64,000 nucleotides of DNA from Antedon mediterranea (Eukaryota; Echinodermata; Crinoidea; Comatulida; Antedonidae). The stretch spans positions 37,279,304-37,343,303 of the forward strand of contig NC_092671.1 in assembly GCF_964355755.1 (NCBI RefSeq), read 5' to 3'. Shown here in pieces: positions 48,101 through 58,068 of this stretch. Both the position numbers and the translations under genes were made by a program. Under the pieces are notes generated by a model. The model saw only the letters and a program-made list of their open reading frames with translations, was not told the origin of the DNA and searched no databases. Each line of letters opens with the position of its first letter. The first letter of the stretch is position 1.

Positions 48101-48611
48101 GTACAACTGAGGACTAGTGCTGTTCTGCCGTACCACGCCGAGAATGTTAAAGAGTCGCTATCCAATCGAGTTTGAACAATACCATTTCAAATGCAAATAA
48201 TACAATACAAATTTCAGTATATCACCGGGCGGTTTCGAATTAATGTTCATTGCCTAATGTGTTTATATATAATATGTTTGAAATAAATTTGAATTTTTTT
48301 AAAGGATTTAGGTTTATAGGATTACCTATATACCCGGAATAAATCTGGGTTGGATGTTGACTGGAGTATAATAGTACTGTCTTTACAAATATATTTAGGC
48401 TTAGTACAGGTAATGATAACATTTGGTTTATTGCTGATGGTACAATATAAAGTAATTTCAGGGCTTATGACTTAACACCTAATTCTGGATCCCTTTCTTC
48501 ACAAAAAAATTCTAACCTCTCTATTGGCTTGTACGTTCCACTCATATTCAAAATATCCGGTTGCAGACATCAATAAGTCTGCCTCACATACTTCTTTGAC
48601 AATTTGACTGT
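39143..48611 (-). CDS. Class I cytokine receptor (gp130/Domeless-like), 5' exon(s) not found
   Basis: Fourteen minus-strand exons join in one frame for 536 codons: 48611-48503, 48433-48334, 47955-47832, 47586-47484, 46968-46781, 46432-46266, 45449-45320, 44480-44442, 43848-43795, 43673-43593, 42998-42948, 42829-42794, 40025-39883, 39430-39143. The extracellular part has fibronectin III-like domains with cytokine-receptor marks: the Cys/Trp strand SDLCFTWKE (exon 4), TECCPDD, and near the end of the last domain VRAWSEPKRV in place of WSXWS. Five short exons (8-12), all opening and closing in phase 1, code a Ser/Thr/Pro-rich stalk. Exon 13 holds a transmembrane helix (YVLFIGIGLFISTIGIFAV) followed by KKLFWEIPDPKFPG, a good Box1 for JAK binding. 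Exon 14 codes a short 95-residue tail with several tyrosines (DYFNI, TYALI, KYDYAN-stop) and no YxxQ. The donor of exon 1 (GTGAAG) is the least certain junction. Signal peptide exon(s) are missing. Confidence 0.85.
39540..39800 (-). mobile_element. Non-LTR retrotransposon C-terminal fragment (receptor intron 13)
   Basis: Minus strand reads YGFSTFTSAASSSLWNDLPA then SIRSCSSTIAFKSALKTHLF, the typical end of L2/CR1-like polyproteins. The end of this fragment is also in the duplicated block at about 35040-35175. Confidence 0.8.
39883..40025 (-). CDS. Receptor exon 13: transmembrane helix and Box1
   Basis: This exon is the strongest evidence for the receptor call. After two bases finishing a Gly codon it encodes KYVLFIGIGLFISTIGIFAV, then QFFRVAVKKLFWEIPDPKFP. 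The Trp, aliphatic, Pro-x-Pro pattern directly after the membrane segment matches Box1 of gp130-family receptors (W..VPDP). Acceptor AAATAG, donor GTGAGT. The duplicate at 35183-35235 has lost everything after the first half of the helix. Confidence 0.88.
40333..42206. mobile_element. 1.87-kb non-autonomous TIR element with internal repeats
   Basis: Ends TAGGCTAGTCAATCTAGCA and TGCTAGATTGACTAGCCTA are a perfect 19-bp inverted repeat, flanked by CAT on both sides (40330-40332, 42207-42209). The other duplicate has the empty site GACCCCATGAGTAAAC near 35533. The inside consists of about three direct units of roughly 345 bp (with TCTCAATRTTTGCATAT-like and TATGCAAATTAG words) followed from about 41460 by inverted units. 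No protein is encoded. A 3-bp target duplication would fit CACTA- or PIF/Harbinger-type transposases; the family is not settled. Confidence 0.93.
43018..43126. repeat. Palindromic MITE, copy 8 (degraded)
   Basis: Copy of 36355-36472 within the segmental duplication, with a further deletion of the AAATATGG part. Confidence 0.75.
44055..44310 (-). mobile_element. Non-LTR retrotransposon C-terminal fragment (receptor intron 8)
   Basis: Minus strand reads AFSWSADVLWNALPNSIGKV then ESLATFKQLLKSHLFYF, ending near an AAT-rich tail at 44055. Same C-terminal box as other L2/CR1-type copies. Confidence 0.75.
44528..44665. repeat. 27-bp tandem repeat, 5 units (receptor intron 7)
   Basis: Unit TTGACTCAGTACTCAGAATT plus TATTTGT, at 44535, 44562, 44589, 44616 and 44643. 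The first three keep TGACTCA; the last two read GGACTCA/GGACTTA. Confidence 0.9.
44716..44852. repeat. Palindromic MITE, copy 9 (receptor intron 7)
   Basis: CTTAAGCTCTGTCTACAC on the left and GAGCTTAAG on the right; the right arm lacks the GTTTGATAGTGTAGACA part. Confidence 0.85.
45027..45183. repeat. Palindromic MITE, copy 10 (receptor intron 7)
   Basis: AAGCTCAGTCTACATTATTA on the left, AGTTTGATAGTGTAGACAGA on the right, TGACATCATCATGTCC in the centre. Confidence 0.9.
45723..46254. repeat. Palindromic MITE, copy 11, split by a SINE (receptor intron 6)
   Basis: Left end AAGCTCTGCCTACACTATC stops at about 45743 and the element resumes at about 46108 with GCTATCAAACTTTATGTGAC, running to GATAGTGTAGACAGAGC. 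It lies in the opposite orientation to copy 10. Confidence 0.85.
45745..46107 (-). repeat. SINE with Ser/Leu-tRNA-like head (copy 2), nested in a MITE
   Basis: Minus strand begins AAGTGAGTGGCCGAGCGGTT (A box) with B box GGGTTCGAGGCTC, and ends in AAATAAATAAATAAAT. CTATC occurs on both sides and is the likely target duplication. Confidence 0.85.
46535..46690 (-). repeat. SINE-like repeat C, copy 2 (receptor intron 5)
   Basis: Shares ATGCTCTACATAAACAAAGT and GGGACTTGAACCCAGGACCC (plus strand) with 21170-21340. Confidence 0.65.
48055..48245 (+). repeat. Element like 59050-59345 without the tRNA-like module
   Basis: AAATACTGAAAGATGAGGGC, GTGCTGTTCTGCCGTACCAC and TTTCAGTATATCACCG are shared with 59050-59345, but CAATACCAT runs straight into TTCAAAT, skipping the tRNA-like segment of about 115 bp. 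Confidence 0.7.
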
Positions 48612-48734
48612 CTGTAATAAGGAAACACTTTTTATTATATAAATGCCAAACCCATAGATAAATTAGTCACAGGGTTTTTGTTAAAGCATACATGACCTTT
48701 TTAATGCAGATATGTTATGTGCGATTTGAACAAT

Positions 48735-50140
48735 TTTCACATTTAAAATACTAAATTCAAATTGCACAAGATATTTTTCATCATTTGATGCCAAAGATCG
48801 TAATTTTTAAACTTTTATGAATATATATTTAGGTTTTGGTGGATATGTCTGCTTAACAAATCCTATTTTATTATTATTAAATCTTATTATTATACAGTAT
48901 TTATAAAGGCAAGTAAAATAAATAAATTATTATTAATTATACAAAGAATACGATTTATGTTTTAGGTAAAGTGCTCTCAGTCAGAGTGCAGTGTGAATTA
49001 AGACGGCGATTCCTCCATTTCGTTCCGTGTGTTCAAATTGTGCAAGGGTATTGTTATATTCAATACGTTTAAGACTACGTAGGTTCTCAGTGAAATAAAC
49101 ACAAGAAATCGTCAAATTATAAACTAGTAACTTTATTAACGTCCTGTAAAAACTAGGCTTCAGCCTGAAAGACCCACAAGTATGTTCAAAGTACACGTAT
49201 GCGCTAAAACTGATACGCGCAGCTGAATAGTACGTGCTTGAGCATAAACAATAACACCACAAATTGCCTAACAGGAAAAGACTCACAATAAAACTATCAA
49301 TGATATAAAACAAGAATATTGTGGTCAAATTTATGAGTCAATTTCTGTAACTTGTTACTATTTATGAATATTATTAGCAATCAGTCACTGGACAGTGAGT
49401 AATTGGTATTTCAATATACCGTAATGAAATTCATTGCAATACCAAAACTATTGTACAAAACAACAACAATTTTCACATTTAAAATACTAAATTCAAATTG
49501 CACAACACAATTTTAAATAGTGCAAGATATTTTTCATCATTTGATGCCAAAGATCGTAATTTTTAAACTTTTATGAATATATATTTAGGTTTTGGTGGAT
49601 ATGTCTGCTTAACAAATCCTATTTTATTATTATTAAATCTTATTATTATACAGTATTTATAAAGGCAAGTAAATAAATTAATTATTATTAATTATACAAA
49701 GAATACGATTTATGTTTTAGTCTAGTCTATGTAGCCAAGGTAAAGTGCTCTCAGTCAGAATGCAGTGTGAATTAAGACGGCGATTCCTCCATTCCGTTCC
49801 GTGTGTTCAAATTGTGCAAGGGTATTGTTATATTCAATATGTTTAGACTACATAGGTTTTCACTGAAATAAACACAAGGAAACTAGTAACTTTATTAACG
49901 TCCTGTAAAAACTAGGCTTTGCCCGAAAGACCCACAAGTATGCTCAAAGTGCATGCATGTGCTAAAACTGATACGCGCTGCTGAATAGTACGTGCTTGAG
50001 CATAAACAATAACATCACAAATTGCATAAATTTAAACAAGAGAGATTGCATAACAGGAGACGACTCACAATAAAACTATCAATGATAAATTAAAAACAAG
50101 ATTATTGTGGTCAAATTTACGAGTCAATTTCTGTAACTTG
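48735..50140. repeat. Local tandem duplication of a 600-700 bp repeat
   Basis: 48735-49340 and 49470-50140 are direct copies sharing CAATTTTCACATTTAAAATA, GACGGCGATTCCTCCATT and GAATAGTACGTGCTTGAGC. Later pieces (CTGGACAGTGAGTAATTGGT) recur near 49390, 51905 and 52122. The repeat is unclassified; no coding part is seen. Confidence 0.75.
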
Positions 50141-53100
50141 TTACTACTAGATGATCATCTAGTTCGTGCCCACAGATGGTTCTCAAATACATAGTAATTT
50201 CAGCGTTAAAAAAATGGCGATTTCAAATATACGTACGGCAGGACTATAAAACATTGTCGTTTACAGAAACAAATAAATAGACACAATGATTTATGTAGTC
50301 AACCAAAATTAGCACCTAGAAACTTGTCACAAATGAGTCCAAATTTTTTATTTGGACTCATTTAAACAAACCCAATTTGTGTTTTGTATCTAACATTAGA
50401 GTTGAGGGTTGGGGATGAGGATAGGTACAAAGAAGAACAATGTTTTAATATATTCTTTATATTAAATCATTCTTTATATTTCTTTATTATCCACTCAGTA
50501 ACGAAATATTTTTTTTATAGGCCTATAAATAATATACCACTAAATAGAGTAAAACATTTCCGATTTCTGCTCTAGCCCGCTACGTCACAAGAGATGACGC
50601 AATCAGATATAAAGCTGCAGCAAGTTTAGTACTGAGAGAGTGACATAAATGTGAAAATGGATCATCCACTATAATTTATAGGTCCAGCTGTTGCATCCAC
50701 AAAACGTCTGGAAAAGAGTCTATGAGTGCTCACGGTTGAACGATTTTGGATTCTTGCCCTTTGATTGGTTGACGCCAATCAACAGATTGTGGAAGAATTT
50801 CCACTTGTGCCAACTTGAAGTAGTCAAGTTGTCTCTAGAGAGTATTCAGTTGCATGCATAAAGTTCACCTGTACAAGATCAAGGTCATCACCCAATTGAA
50901 GTTAAACAAAATAAGGAATTATACCGCTTTCAGATTTTTTTGTAGTTAATAGAAGAAAAAGGAAATCAGCTGTAAATCACTTGTTTCAAATTCACGATCA
51001 TCTGTAATGGATATAAATAACTAAGAGAAAAGAAACTTTTTATTATAACTCAAAAACCATTGTCTGACATACAATTTAAGTATTTTTCGCTTTAAATTAC
51101 ATTTTTTCAGGTAAAATAACTATTATGTGACAATAAAATGACATTCAAAAACAAATTTGAAATAAAAAAAATATTTTTCAGAGGGACAATATATCTTTAA
51201 AACTGTTACGTCAATAAGCGAGCAGCGTTTTTTGTAAGAAATATTTCTTGTTTATATTATATCTAACAGTACCAACACACTTTTGATTCAAATGGCGATC
51301 AAAAGTATTTGCAGTATTGTACAGTATAGCATTACAACTATTTATTTTTATTCTCCAAGGGCCCATAAATTTACCTACTTGTGTTAAACCATGGAGGTAT
51401 GCAAGTATAGTTAAACAAAATAATTTGGAATGTTCCATTCATTGCAAATCAATACATTTGTATAAACGTATATTAAATCTATCAAAATAGTATTGTTTAA
51501 AGAAAATCGGCCTGTCTTCAACATTATGACGCTGTACTTGAGCTGTTCAACCGGTTTTCAGCCATTAAAAACAATTATCGTAGGAGGAGATAGGAAAATG
51601 CGAAGCATCCTCGTATTATTGTATGTGGGTATTTTTCACGATGGACATGCATTAGACAGTGTATACCACGATCGGTAAACACCCCTATTTGTGGCAAATC
51701 GTTGAACCTAAATTCGTTTTAATTGTCAATAACTAATTATCTAACTCAATTTAATTAGTAAACAGGATTACATCAGGTGGTTAAAATCAGTACCGAAAGT
51801 ACGAACCAACTTTATATACCATCGAGTAAACATTCTAGAAGTAACGCGCGATTTACCGAATTTTGCCCTTACGTAAATTTATATATAGATTTTTTTTTAT
51901 TACTGGACAGTGAGTAATTGGTATTTTAATATAATGAAATTCATTGCAATACCAAAACTATTGTACAAAACTATTTTAGGATATTATATGTTTTTTTAAT
52001 TTTAAACAAGAGGAGACGACTCACAATAAAACTATCAATGATAAACAAGATTATTGTGGTCAAATTTACGAGTCAATTTCTGTAACTTGTTACTATTTAT
52101 AAATATTAGCAATCAATTACTGGACAGTGAGTAATTGGTATTTTAATATAATGAAATTCTTTGCGATACCAAAACTATTGTACAAAACTATTTTAGGACA
52201 TATTATGTTTTGTTTCAAAACCCAAAATGATGCAACCTCCTGTATCATTTTTGTATTATTGTTTAATGAATAGAATAGATTCTAATCAAATCACCTTGTT
52301 TTAAATTTAAAGATATATTGTCCCCCTAAAAAAAAAAATGTTCAATATGCCATTTTAATGTCACATAATAGTTATTCACTTTAACCAAAAACTGGATCCA
52401 AAAAAAACAAAAATGTTTTACCTGAAAAAATGTAATTTCAAAGCAAAGCATACTTAAATTTTCTATCAGACAATGTTTTTCGGTTAAAATTAAACGTTTC
52501 TTTTATCTTTTGTGAAAAAAATCAATTATGCAATTCAAGACAATAAATAGCTTTAAAAATAGTGTTAATAATTATAATATACCCGCTTTTGATAATGATA
52601 TTATCGCCAGAGAGATGAACCAAAATAAACACCTCATTCCTCTGTCAACTCCTTCCTCACTATTAACTACAGCAACCATATATTGTGCTTCATACACAAT
52701 TTCTTTCTAATTCTCAGAAATTCTTGGTAAATTGCGCATACTCTAATGAGGAAACAAGAATACCTAATGTTACTTAAAATAAATTATGATTACTTTCAGT
52801 ACATAAAAATGGTACATACTACTAAATTAATTAGAGAGAAAGGACGTGTCAGTTATGCAAATTTTATCAATCATTCTTATTCCCAGTTATTGGTTACACT
52901 ATCAGTATCCTGAAAAAACCCTTTCTATAATTATAGTTAAAAAATGAAATCTGTTATTTAAACTATGAATTATAATAAGTCAACAAAGATGTTTTAACGA
53001 TGTATTGTCTCCCAAAAATTTAAAAGTAAAGATGAATAAAATTTGAATTCAGTAGATCATTTTGCAGTTTAATAAACTGTTTTTTTTGCCAAGAAAAAAA

Positions 53101-53150
53101 AAATAATCAAATTTAAAAACACACAGTTATATATACGATGGAGTTTTTCT
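50140..53150. other. Repeat-rich non-coding stretch
   Basis: No supported gene. An inverted pair 51000-51190 / 52310-52520 shares TTACCTGAAAAAATGTAATT (as printed near 52420), its reverse complement near 51100, and AAAGATATATTGTCCC words. A TATA-like site with CRE-like TACGTCA and TGACGCAA is at 50581-50617. A 26-codon plus-strand frame with a signal-peptide look (MRSILVLLYVGIFHDGHA, 51598) ends at a possible donor, but no following exon was found. Confidence 0.4.
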
Positions 53151-53153
53151 TGT

Positions 53154-53301
53154 TAAGCTCTGTCTACACTATCAAATTTTATTTGACAAATAAATGTCAT
53201 GTACCTATATATGGACATGACGATGTCATATAACTACCATGTTTGGGCACGTCACATTTTTTTGTCACATAAATTTAGATAGTGTATAGATAGAGCTTTA
53301 C
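53154..53301. repeat. Palindromic MITE, copy 12
   Basis: TTAAGCTCTGTCTACACTAT on the left, GATAGTGTATAGATAGAGCT on the right; the centre is shortened. Confidence 0.85.
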
Positions 53302-54280
53302 TCTTTGCTGGATGTGAAACCGGGAAAAACAATAAAAATCAAAACGATATTGCGACAACCAACCAATTATCGCCAGTGAATTGTAAAATGAGCTAGGCCA
53401 TATTATAAGAAACTGAACCGTCAGATAATGCTCCAGCTACTGTACTGTACACACCCATGGTACAAAACAATTGTAATGGGCGTCCCTGAAATTTAAACAC
53501 CGTGAGGTGGTTTCCCGAATGATCGTAAAATCAAAAACGGCGGTACTGGGTATGACCAACTAGCGTTCTTGTCACCAACTAGTCATCCATTCATAGAAGT
53601 ACTGATGTAGTAGCCTACCTGTACGGTGACCATAGAATGTGACCCGAGACATGACTAACTACGACTTTTAGTTGATAGAAGATTGAAAAAATTGAGTTGT
53701 ACTGTATGTGGATGTATAATGAAATTATGTCAATAATGTTTACACACTAGCCTAGTAGGCATATAAATAGTAATGTTTGTTAGTAAAAATAATTTTGAGT
53801 TAATAAGAATAAGATATAAGGAAGAAAAGCAAAAAGGCTATTAGCGGCTATTCCTGAATATACAATACTAAGTATCGTAGTTTTAAATTATAAATTTTAG
53901 GCGATATTGTCAAAGGTCAAGCGCCTATAGCCTGCCACGTTTCGATATTCAATATTGTCTATTGAACATATGTATGTTTGTTTGTTCAGTCACTCACATC
54001 CAGACATTGATTGTTAATAATCAACCACCTATTGTTGCATAATTGTACTTATTATCATATTTTATTAAGAAATGTTGAATCACATATGACTAACAGGCCT
54101 TGTCTTTTTAAAATTGTAGGTGTGCTACAAAGCACTCCTCAATACATTCAGGGGTGTTAAAATTTTGGTGTGTGTAGAAGTTTACCAAATTTAAGCATGT
54201 TGCTCCTCAAGGGCATGTAAGAGTGTGTCAGGTGAGTAATCACACTCGCTCACATCAGAAGGAAAGGTCTGCTAATAGTT
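53302..54280. other. Intergenic stretch, mostly unique
   Basis: No coding region was found. A minus-strand donor-like CGTACAGGTAGGC near 53620 could end an untranslated exon of the receptor, but nothing else supports this. Confidence 0.35.
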
Positions 54281-54439
54281 AATTCAATTCAATCTTTATT
54301 TATTTCGTTAAAAAACATGATGAGTACAATAAAAAAGACTATAAAATGACTGTTGAAAATGGAACTCAATAAAACCTTAAATAAAATAGGTCACTTTGCA
54401 GTTAAAAGTTAGAAATAGGAATATATATAATGGTAGAAT

Positions 54440-54900
54440 TACATACCATATTTATTCGAATACGAATAACGCCCTGCTTTGAATAAATGCCTCACTCAAA
54501 CAAAACCCTCCATAGAATATCAATAAACGCCCCCACCTCGAATAAACGCCTCAGGGCCTTTATTTCCTCAAATAAACACCTTGCCATGTGTATATATACA
54601 CAACCCAATACCAATGTGATATTACAACACATTTTTATTTCTAGTAGAATTCATTGATTGACATGATCTACAATTTACCAAGCATTTTGATACAATTTTT
54701 ACTGTATTTTTTTTCACTTCTCGATATTAATTGTATTGACAATTGTATTTTTTTTTTAATCTAGGCCTAGATGTGGTATTGTAATTATTTGATTAACACG
54801 GTTTACCATATTACACACAAAAAAATAAACGCCTCCCTCGAATAACACTTCCCTCGAATAACACTTCCCTCGAATAACACTTCCCTCGAATAAAAGGATT
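54440..54900 (-). repeat. GAATAAACGCC repeat, inverted relative to 35690-36070 and 42350-42740
   Basis: Shared, in opposite orientation, with the duplicated blocks: GAATTCATTGATTGACATGA, TACCAAGCATTTTGATACAA and many CGAATAAACGCC words. 54833-54895 is a four-unit 17-bp tandem repeat (CTTCCCTCGAATAACAC). Confidence 0.75.
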
Positions 54901-54944
54901 TAAATGGACCCGCCGATTGAACCTCACCAAAATTGTGCCCGATC

Positions 54945-56174
54945 GCGATTTTTTTTTTCGTACATAAGTTGGGGACCCCATCATGAAACGTCACAAAATA
55001 AACATGAATAATTCATCAGTTAAATTTTCTTGTTCCGTGTGCACCCAAGCGTATAGCAACAAGAAGTGATTACACAAGTGCGGTACGATTCTAGGCCTAT
55101 CTCCGCTGTGGTTGCCGCGTGCGATTTCATAATAGAATAGCGGAGTTTTGTGTGGATTGTCGAAATAATCAGCCTTTAGTTTATGGTGTTTTTAATATAG
55201 TTTATTACTAAGAATTACGTGTTAAAATTATAGTTTCTATTGATACTATTAGGCCTAATTACTAGTCTCTAATCTAAACCCCTGTATATTCTAGTAGTAG
55301 CTGTGTGGGTGTGTGTGACTTGTGTCTTTGGGCTATGTCCAATTACTACTTAGTTTAATGTTTTGCCTAGCTGTCGATTAGCCTCGACACATTTTGCATA
55401 GTGGACGTGTGTGTGAAGAAGAGTGCGCGAAGGCAATCACGTGAATTGACCTAGAATCCTAGGCCTATTATTGTAGAAAGAATCGTATCGCAGTTGTTGT
55501 TCCGTGTGCACCCAAGCGTTCTTGGACATAGCCCAAAGAAAGCTTAGACCCACAAGAATAAAGAATGTGTATAATTTGTGTACTGTATTTTTTAAATTCT
55601 GCTATCAATTATCAAACAATATGCAATGTACTCAAAGGAACTTTAAAAATGCGCGTATATGAACACATGAGATGGGAAGATTTGACCCACGAGAATGAAA
55701 AATGTATTTTTGTGTAATGTTTATTGTTTAATTTTGCTGACTTATTACTCGGATTGTGTCATACCAAAGATAGTGTAACTATTACCCAAGATAGTGTAAC
55801 TATCTTTGGTCATACCAAACACACACACACACGTCACACACAGCTACTACTAGAATAGACATGGGTTTAGAGACTAATAATTAGGCCTAATAGTATTAAT
55901 AGAAACTATAATTTTAACACGTAATTCTTTAGTAATAAATTTTATTAAAAACACCATAAACTAAAGGCCGATTATTTCGACAATCCACACAAAACGCCGC
56001 TATTCTTCAACAGCGGAGATAGGCCTAGAATCGTACCGCACTTGTGTAATCACTTCTTGTTGCTATACGCTTGGGTGCACACGGAACAAGAAAATTTAAC
56101 TGATGAATTATTCATGTTTATTTTGTGACGTTTCATGAGGGGGTCCCCAACTTGTGTACGAAAAAAAAAATCGC
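54945..56174. mobile_element. 1.23-kb fold-back element with 9-bp target duplication
   Basis: Ends GCGATTTTTTTTTTCGTAC and GTACGAAAAAAAAAATCGC are inverted repeats, and TGCCCGATC flanks both sides (54936-54944, 56175-56183). The arms are about 370-400 bp (GTGTGCACCCAAGCGTATAG near 55035 against CTATACGCTTGGGTGCACAC near 56064). The spacer at about 55335-55815 encodes no protein. Long arms with a 9-bp duplication fit Mutator-like (MULE) non-autonomous elements. Confidence 0.9.
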
Positions 56175-56329
56175 TGCCCGATCGTCCACAGGAATCTTGT
56201 GTACCCTCGATCGTTTGGTTTGGCCGGCCCCATCGACATTTATAGGCTAGGCCTAGTCTAGGCCGGTCGGTGTTACGTTAGGCCTACTTCCAACTAATTA
56301 GTATAGTATATTATAAGGACGTCTAAAAA

Positions 56330-57025
56330 AGCATACTTACTCGTCGTCAGCTAGCCCTAGGCGTCAAGAAAATACAAATAACTTGCAACGAATGACGACA
56401 CTTGAAAACAAAAACCCACATAATTTATTTCGGTGACACTAGCCCACGTGCTGAGAGCTATTCGATTCGATTCGATATTCATCATCATCATCTGCTATCA
56501 TCAGTGTTGTTAAATCTGAGCGCATGCGTTATGACGTATTACCTGTACTTTATTATTACGTAATAATAGATAGAAGCATGGAGGAGGTATAAAGTTAGTT
56601 TGATTAAAGATTTTTCACCCTCAAAAAATTGTTTTTTATTTAAATTTGTATTTTTTGATACACAATTTTAGAAATGTGTAGCGATAAGGTTGTTTTGTAT
56701 AGCTTTTTGCTATGCTACACTGGCGAAATTATTCCCTGCGCTACAGTGAAAAAACACATTGTCTTTTAATAATTACGGGTTTGCTTGTAATATTAGTCGA
56801 GTGGCTCAAAAGTAATTTTGATTAAGTATAATGATTTCGATTGAATGATCTTAACGCATGCGCTCAGATTCAACAACACTGATTCGATTCGATTCATCAT
56901 GCAGCGCATGTGCTAGTGTCACCGAAATAATATGTGGATTTTTGTTTTAAAGTGTCATTCGTTGCAAGTTATTTGTATTTTCTTGACCCCTAGGCCTTAT
57001 AGCTGACGACGAGTAAGTATGCTTT
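56330..57025. repeat. Inverted pair of first-exon-like segments
   Basis: 56330-56535 and 56845-57025 are inverted copies. Each ends outward in GACGACGA followed by GTAAGTATGC, a strong splice donor (minus-strand donor at 56340, plus-strand donor at 57013). Both copies carry GCGCATGCG, an NRF1-like motif, on the inner side. Confidence 0.7.
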
Positions 57026-57420
57026 TTTTTAAAGAGTTACATTGGCTGCCTATTAAACATAGAATTGTTTTTAAAATATTGTTAATTGTTTTCAAAGTTA
57101 TTAATGGAATTGCTCCAGAGTATGTGACTGATAATATGCTGTGCTTATACTCTCCTAAATGTAATTTACAATCAAATAATAAGTTGCTTTTATTTAAACC
57201 AAAATCTCACCACTCCTTTGGAGATCGTGCTTTTTCTATTAATGCTCCGCGTCTGTGGAATGACATTCCTGAATGGATTGCCATACAATTAATTCTTTTA
57301 AAAAATCATTAAAATCATACCTTTTTGCTGAAACATATAGTATAAATGAAGCATAAACAAACAGTGTTGTATTAGCGCCTTGAGCACTTTTAGTGGATAT
57401 GTGCGCTATATAAATTGTTT
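57026..57420 (+). mobile_element. L2-like retrotransposon C-terminus and 3' UTR
   Basis: The frame reads KELHWLPIKHRIVFKILL, then FGDRAFSINAPRLWNDIPEW, the usual end of L2-type polyproteins. A 3' UTR with GCGCTATATAAATTG follows. Confidence 0.85.
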
Positions 57421-57421
57421 A

Positions 57422-58068
57422 CCTCCGCCAAGGAGGTATACGTAATCGGTAGCGTGTGTTTGTTTGTTTGTTTGTTTGTTACCAGGATTACTCAAAAAGT
57501 AATTACAAGATCTTTACCAAAATGAATATACAGATATGTGGTCAAGGACCATTCCATTAAATTTTGGGACCATGGTCCCAATTCTGGACCACTTTTTGAG
57601 TATACTTTTCAGACCTGCTAGTGTTAAAAAGATAGGACAGAATTTTTCAAAAGCCGGCGAGCAGTCTTAAAGTAACAAGTAAACTGAAATTGCATTTTCT
57701 CGAGAACTTGTCCAAAAACCTTCATTTTTGTACAAGAGGCAGGAGTTATAATTTGTGATTTGTAATTTTAAAACATAATTTGATTTAATGTGGACGTTTT
57801 TTGATGCGAGTAGTTTAAAAAACCTATTTCTTTTCAAATTTACTCGTTTGATTTTCGCGTTGCTGTTCTATTGTTAGTCAACTGAAGCTATTGTTAATTG
57901 AAATGACACCAAACTCGCATACACATGCTTGTAGTGAAATTAGCCTAAATCACCAACAGCATTAAGACACACACAAATATATATTTTTTTTTTTACCGGA
58001 GAAATCTTATGTAGGAGAATTTTACAGTAGGCGGAGGTATGCACTCTCGGAGTGGCTTTCTAGTTATA
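57422..58068. repeat. CTCCGCCAAGGAGG repeat (widely distributed in animals)
   Basis: Starts CCTCCGCCAAGGAGGTATAC with TTTGTTTGTTTGTT and CAGGATTACTCAAAAAGT, and ends GCGGAGGTATGCACTCTC then GGAGTGGCTTTCTAGTT. I recognise this end-to-end pattern as a repeat common in many animal genomes; it encodes nothing recognisable here. Confidence 0.65.

Noticed and set aside
51598-51676. Signal-peptide-like start as first exon of the cytokine receptor
   Set aside because: It is on the plus strand, whereas the receptor is on the minus strand.
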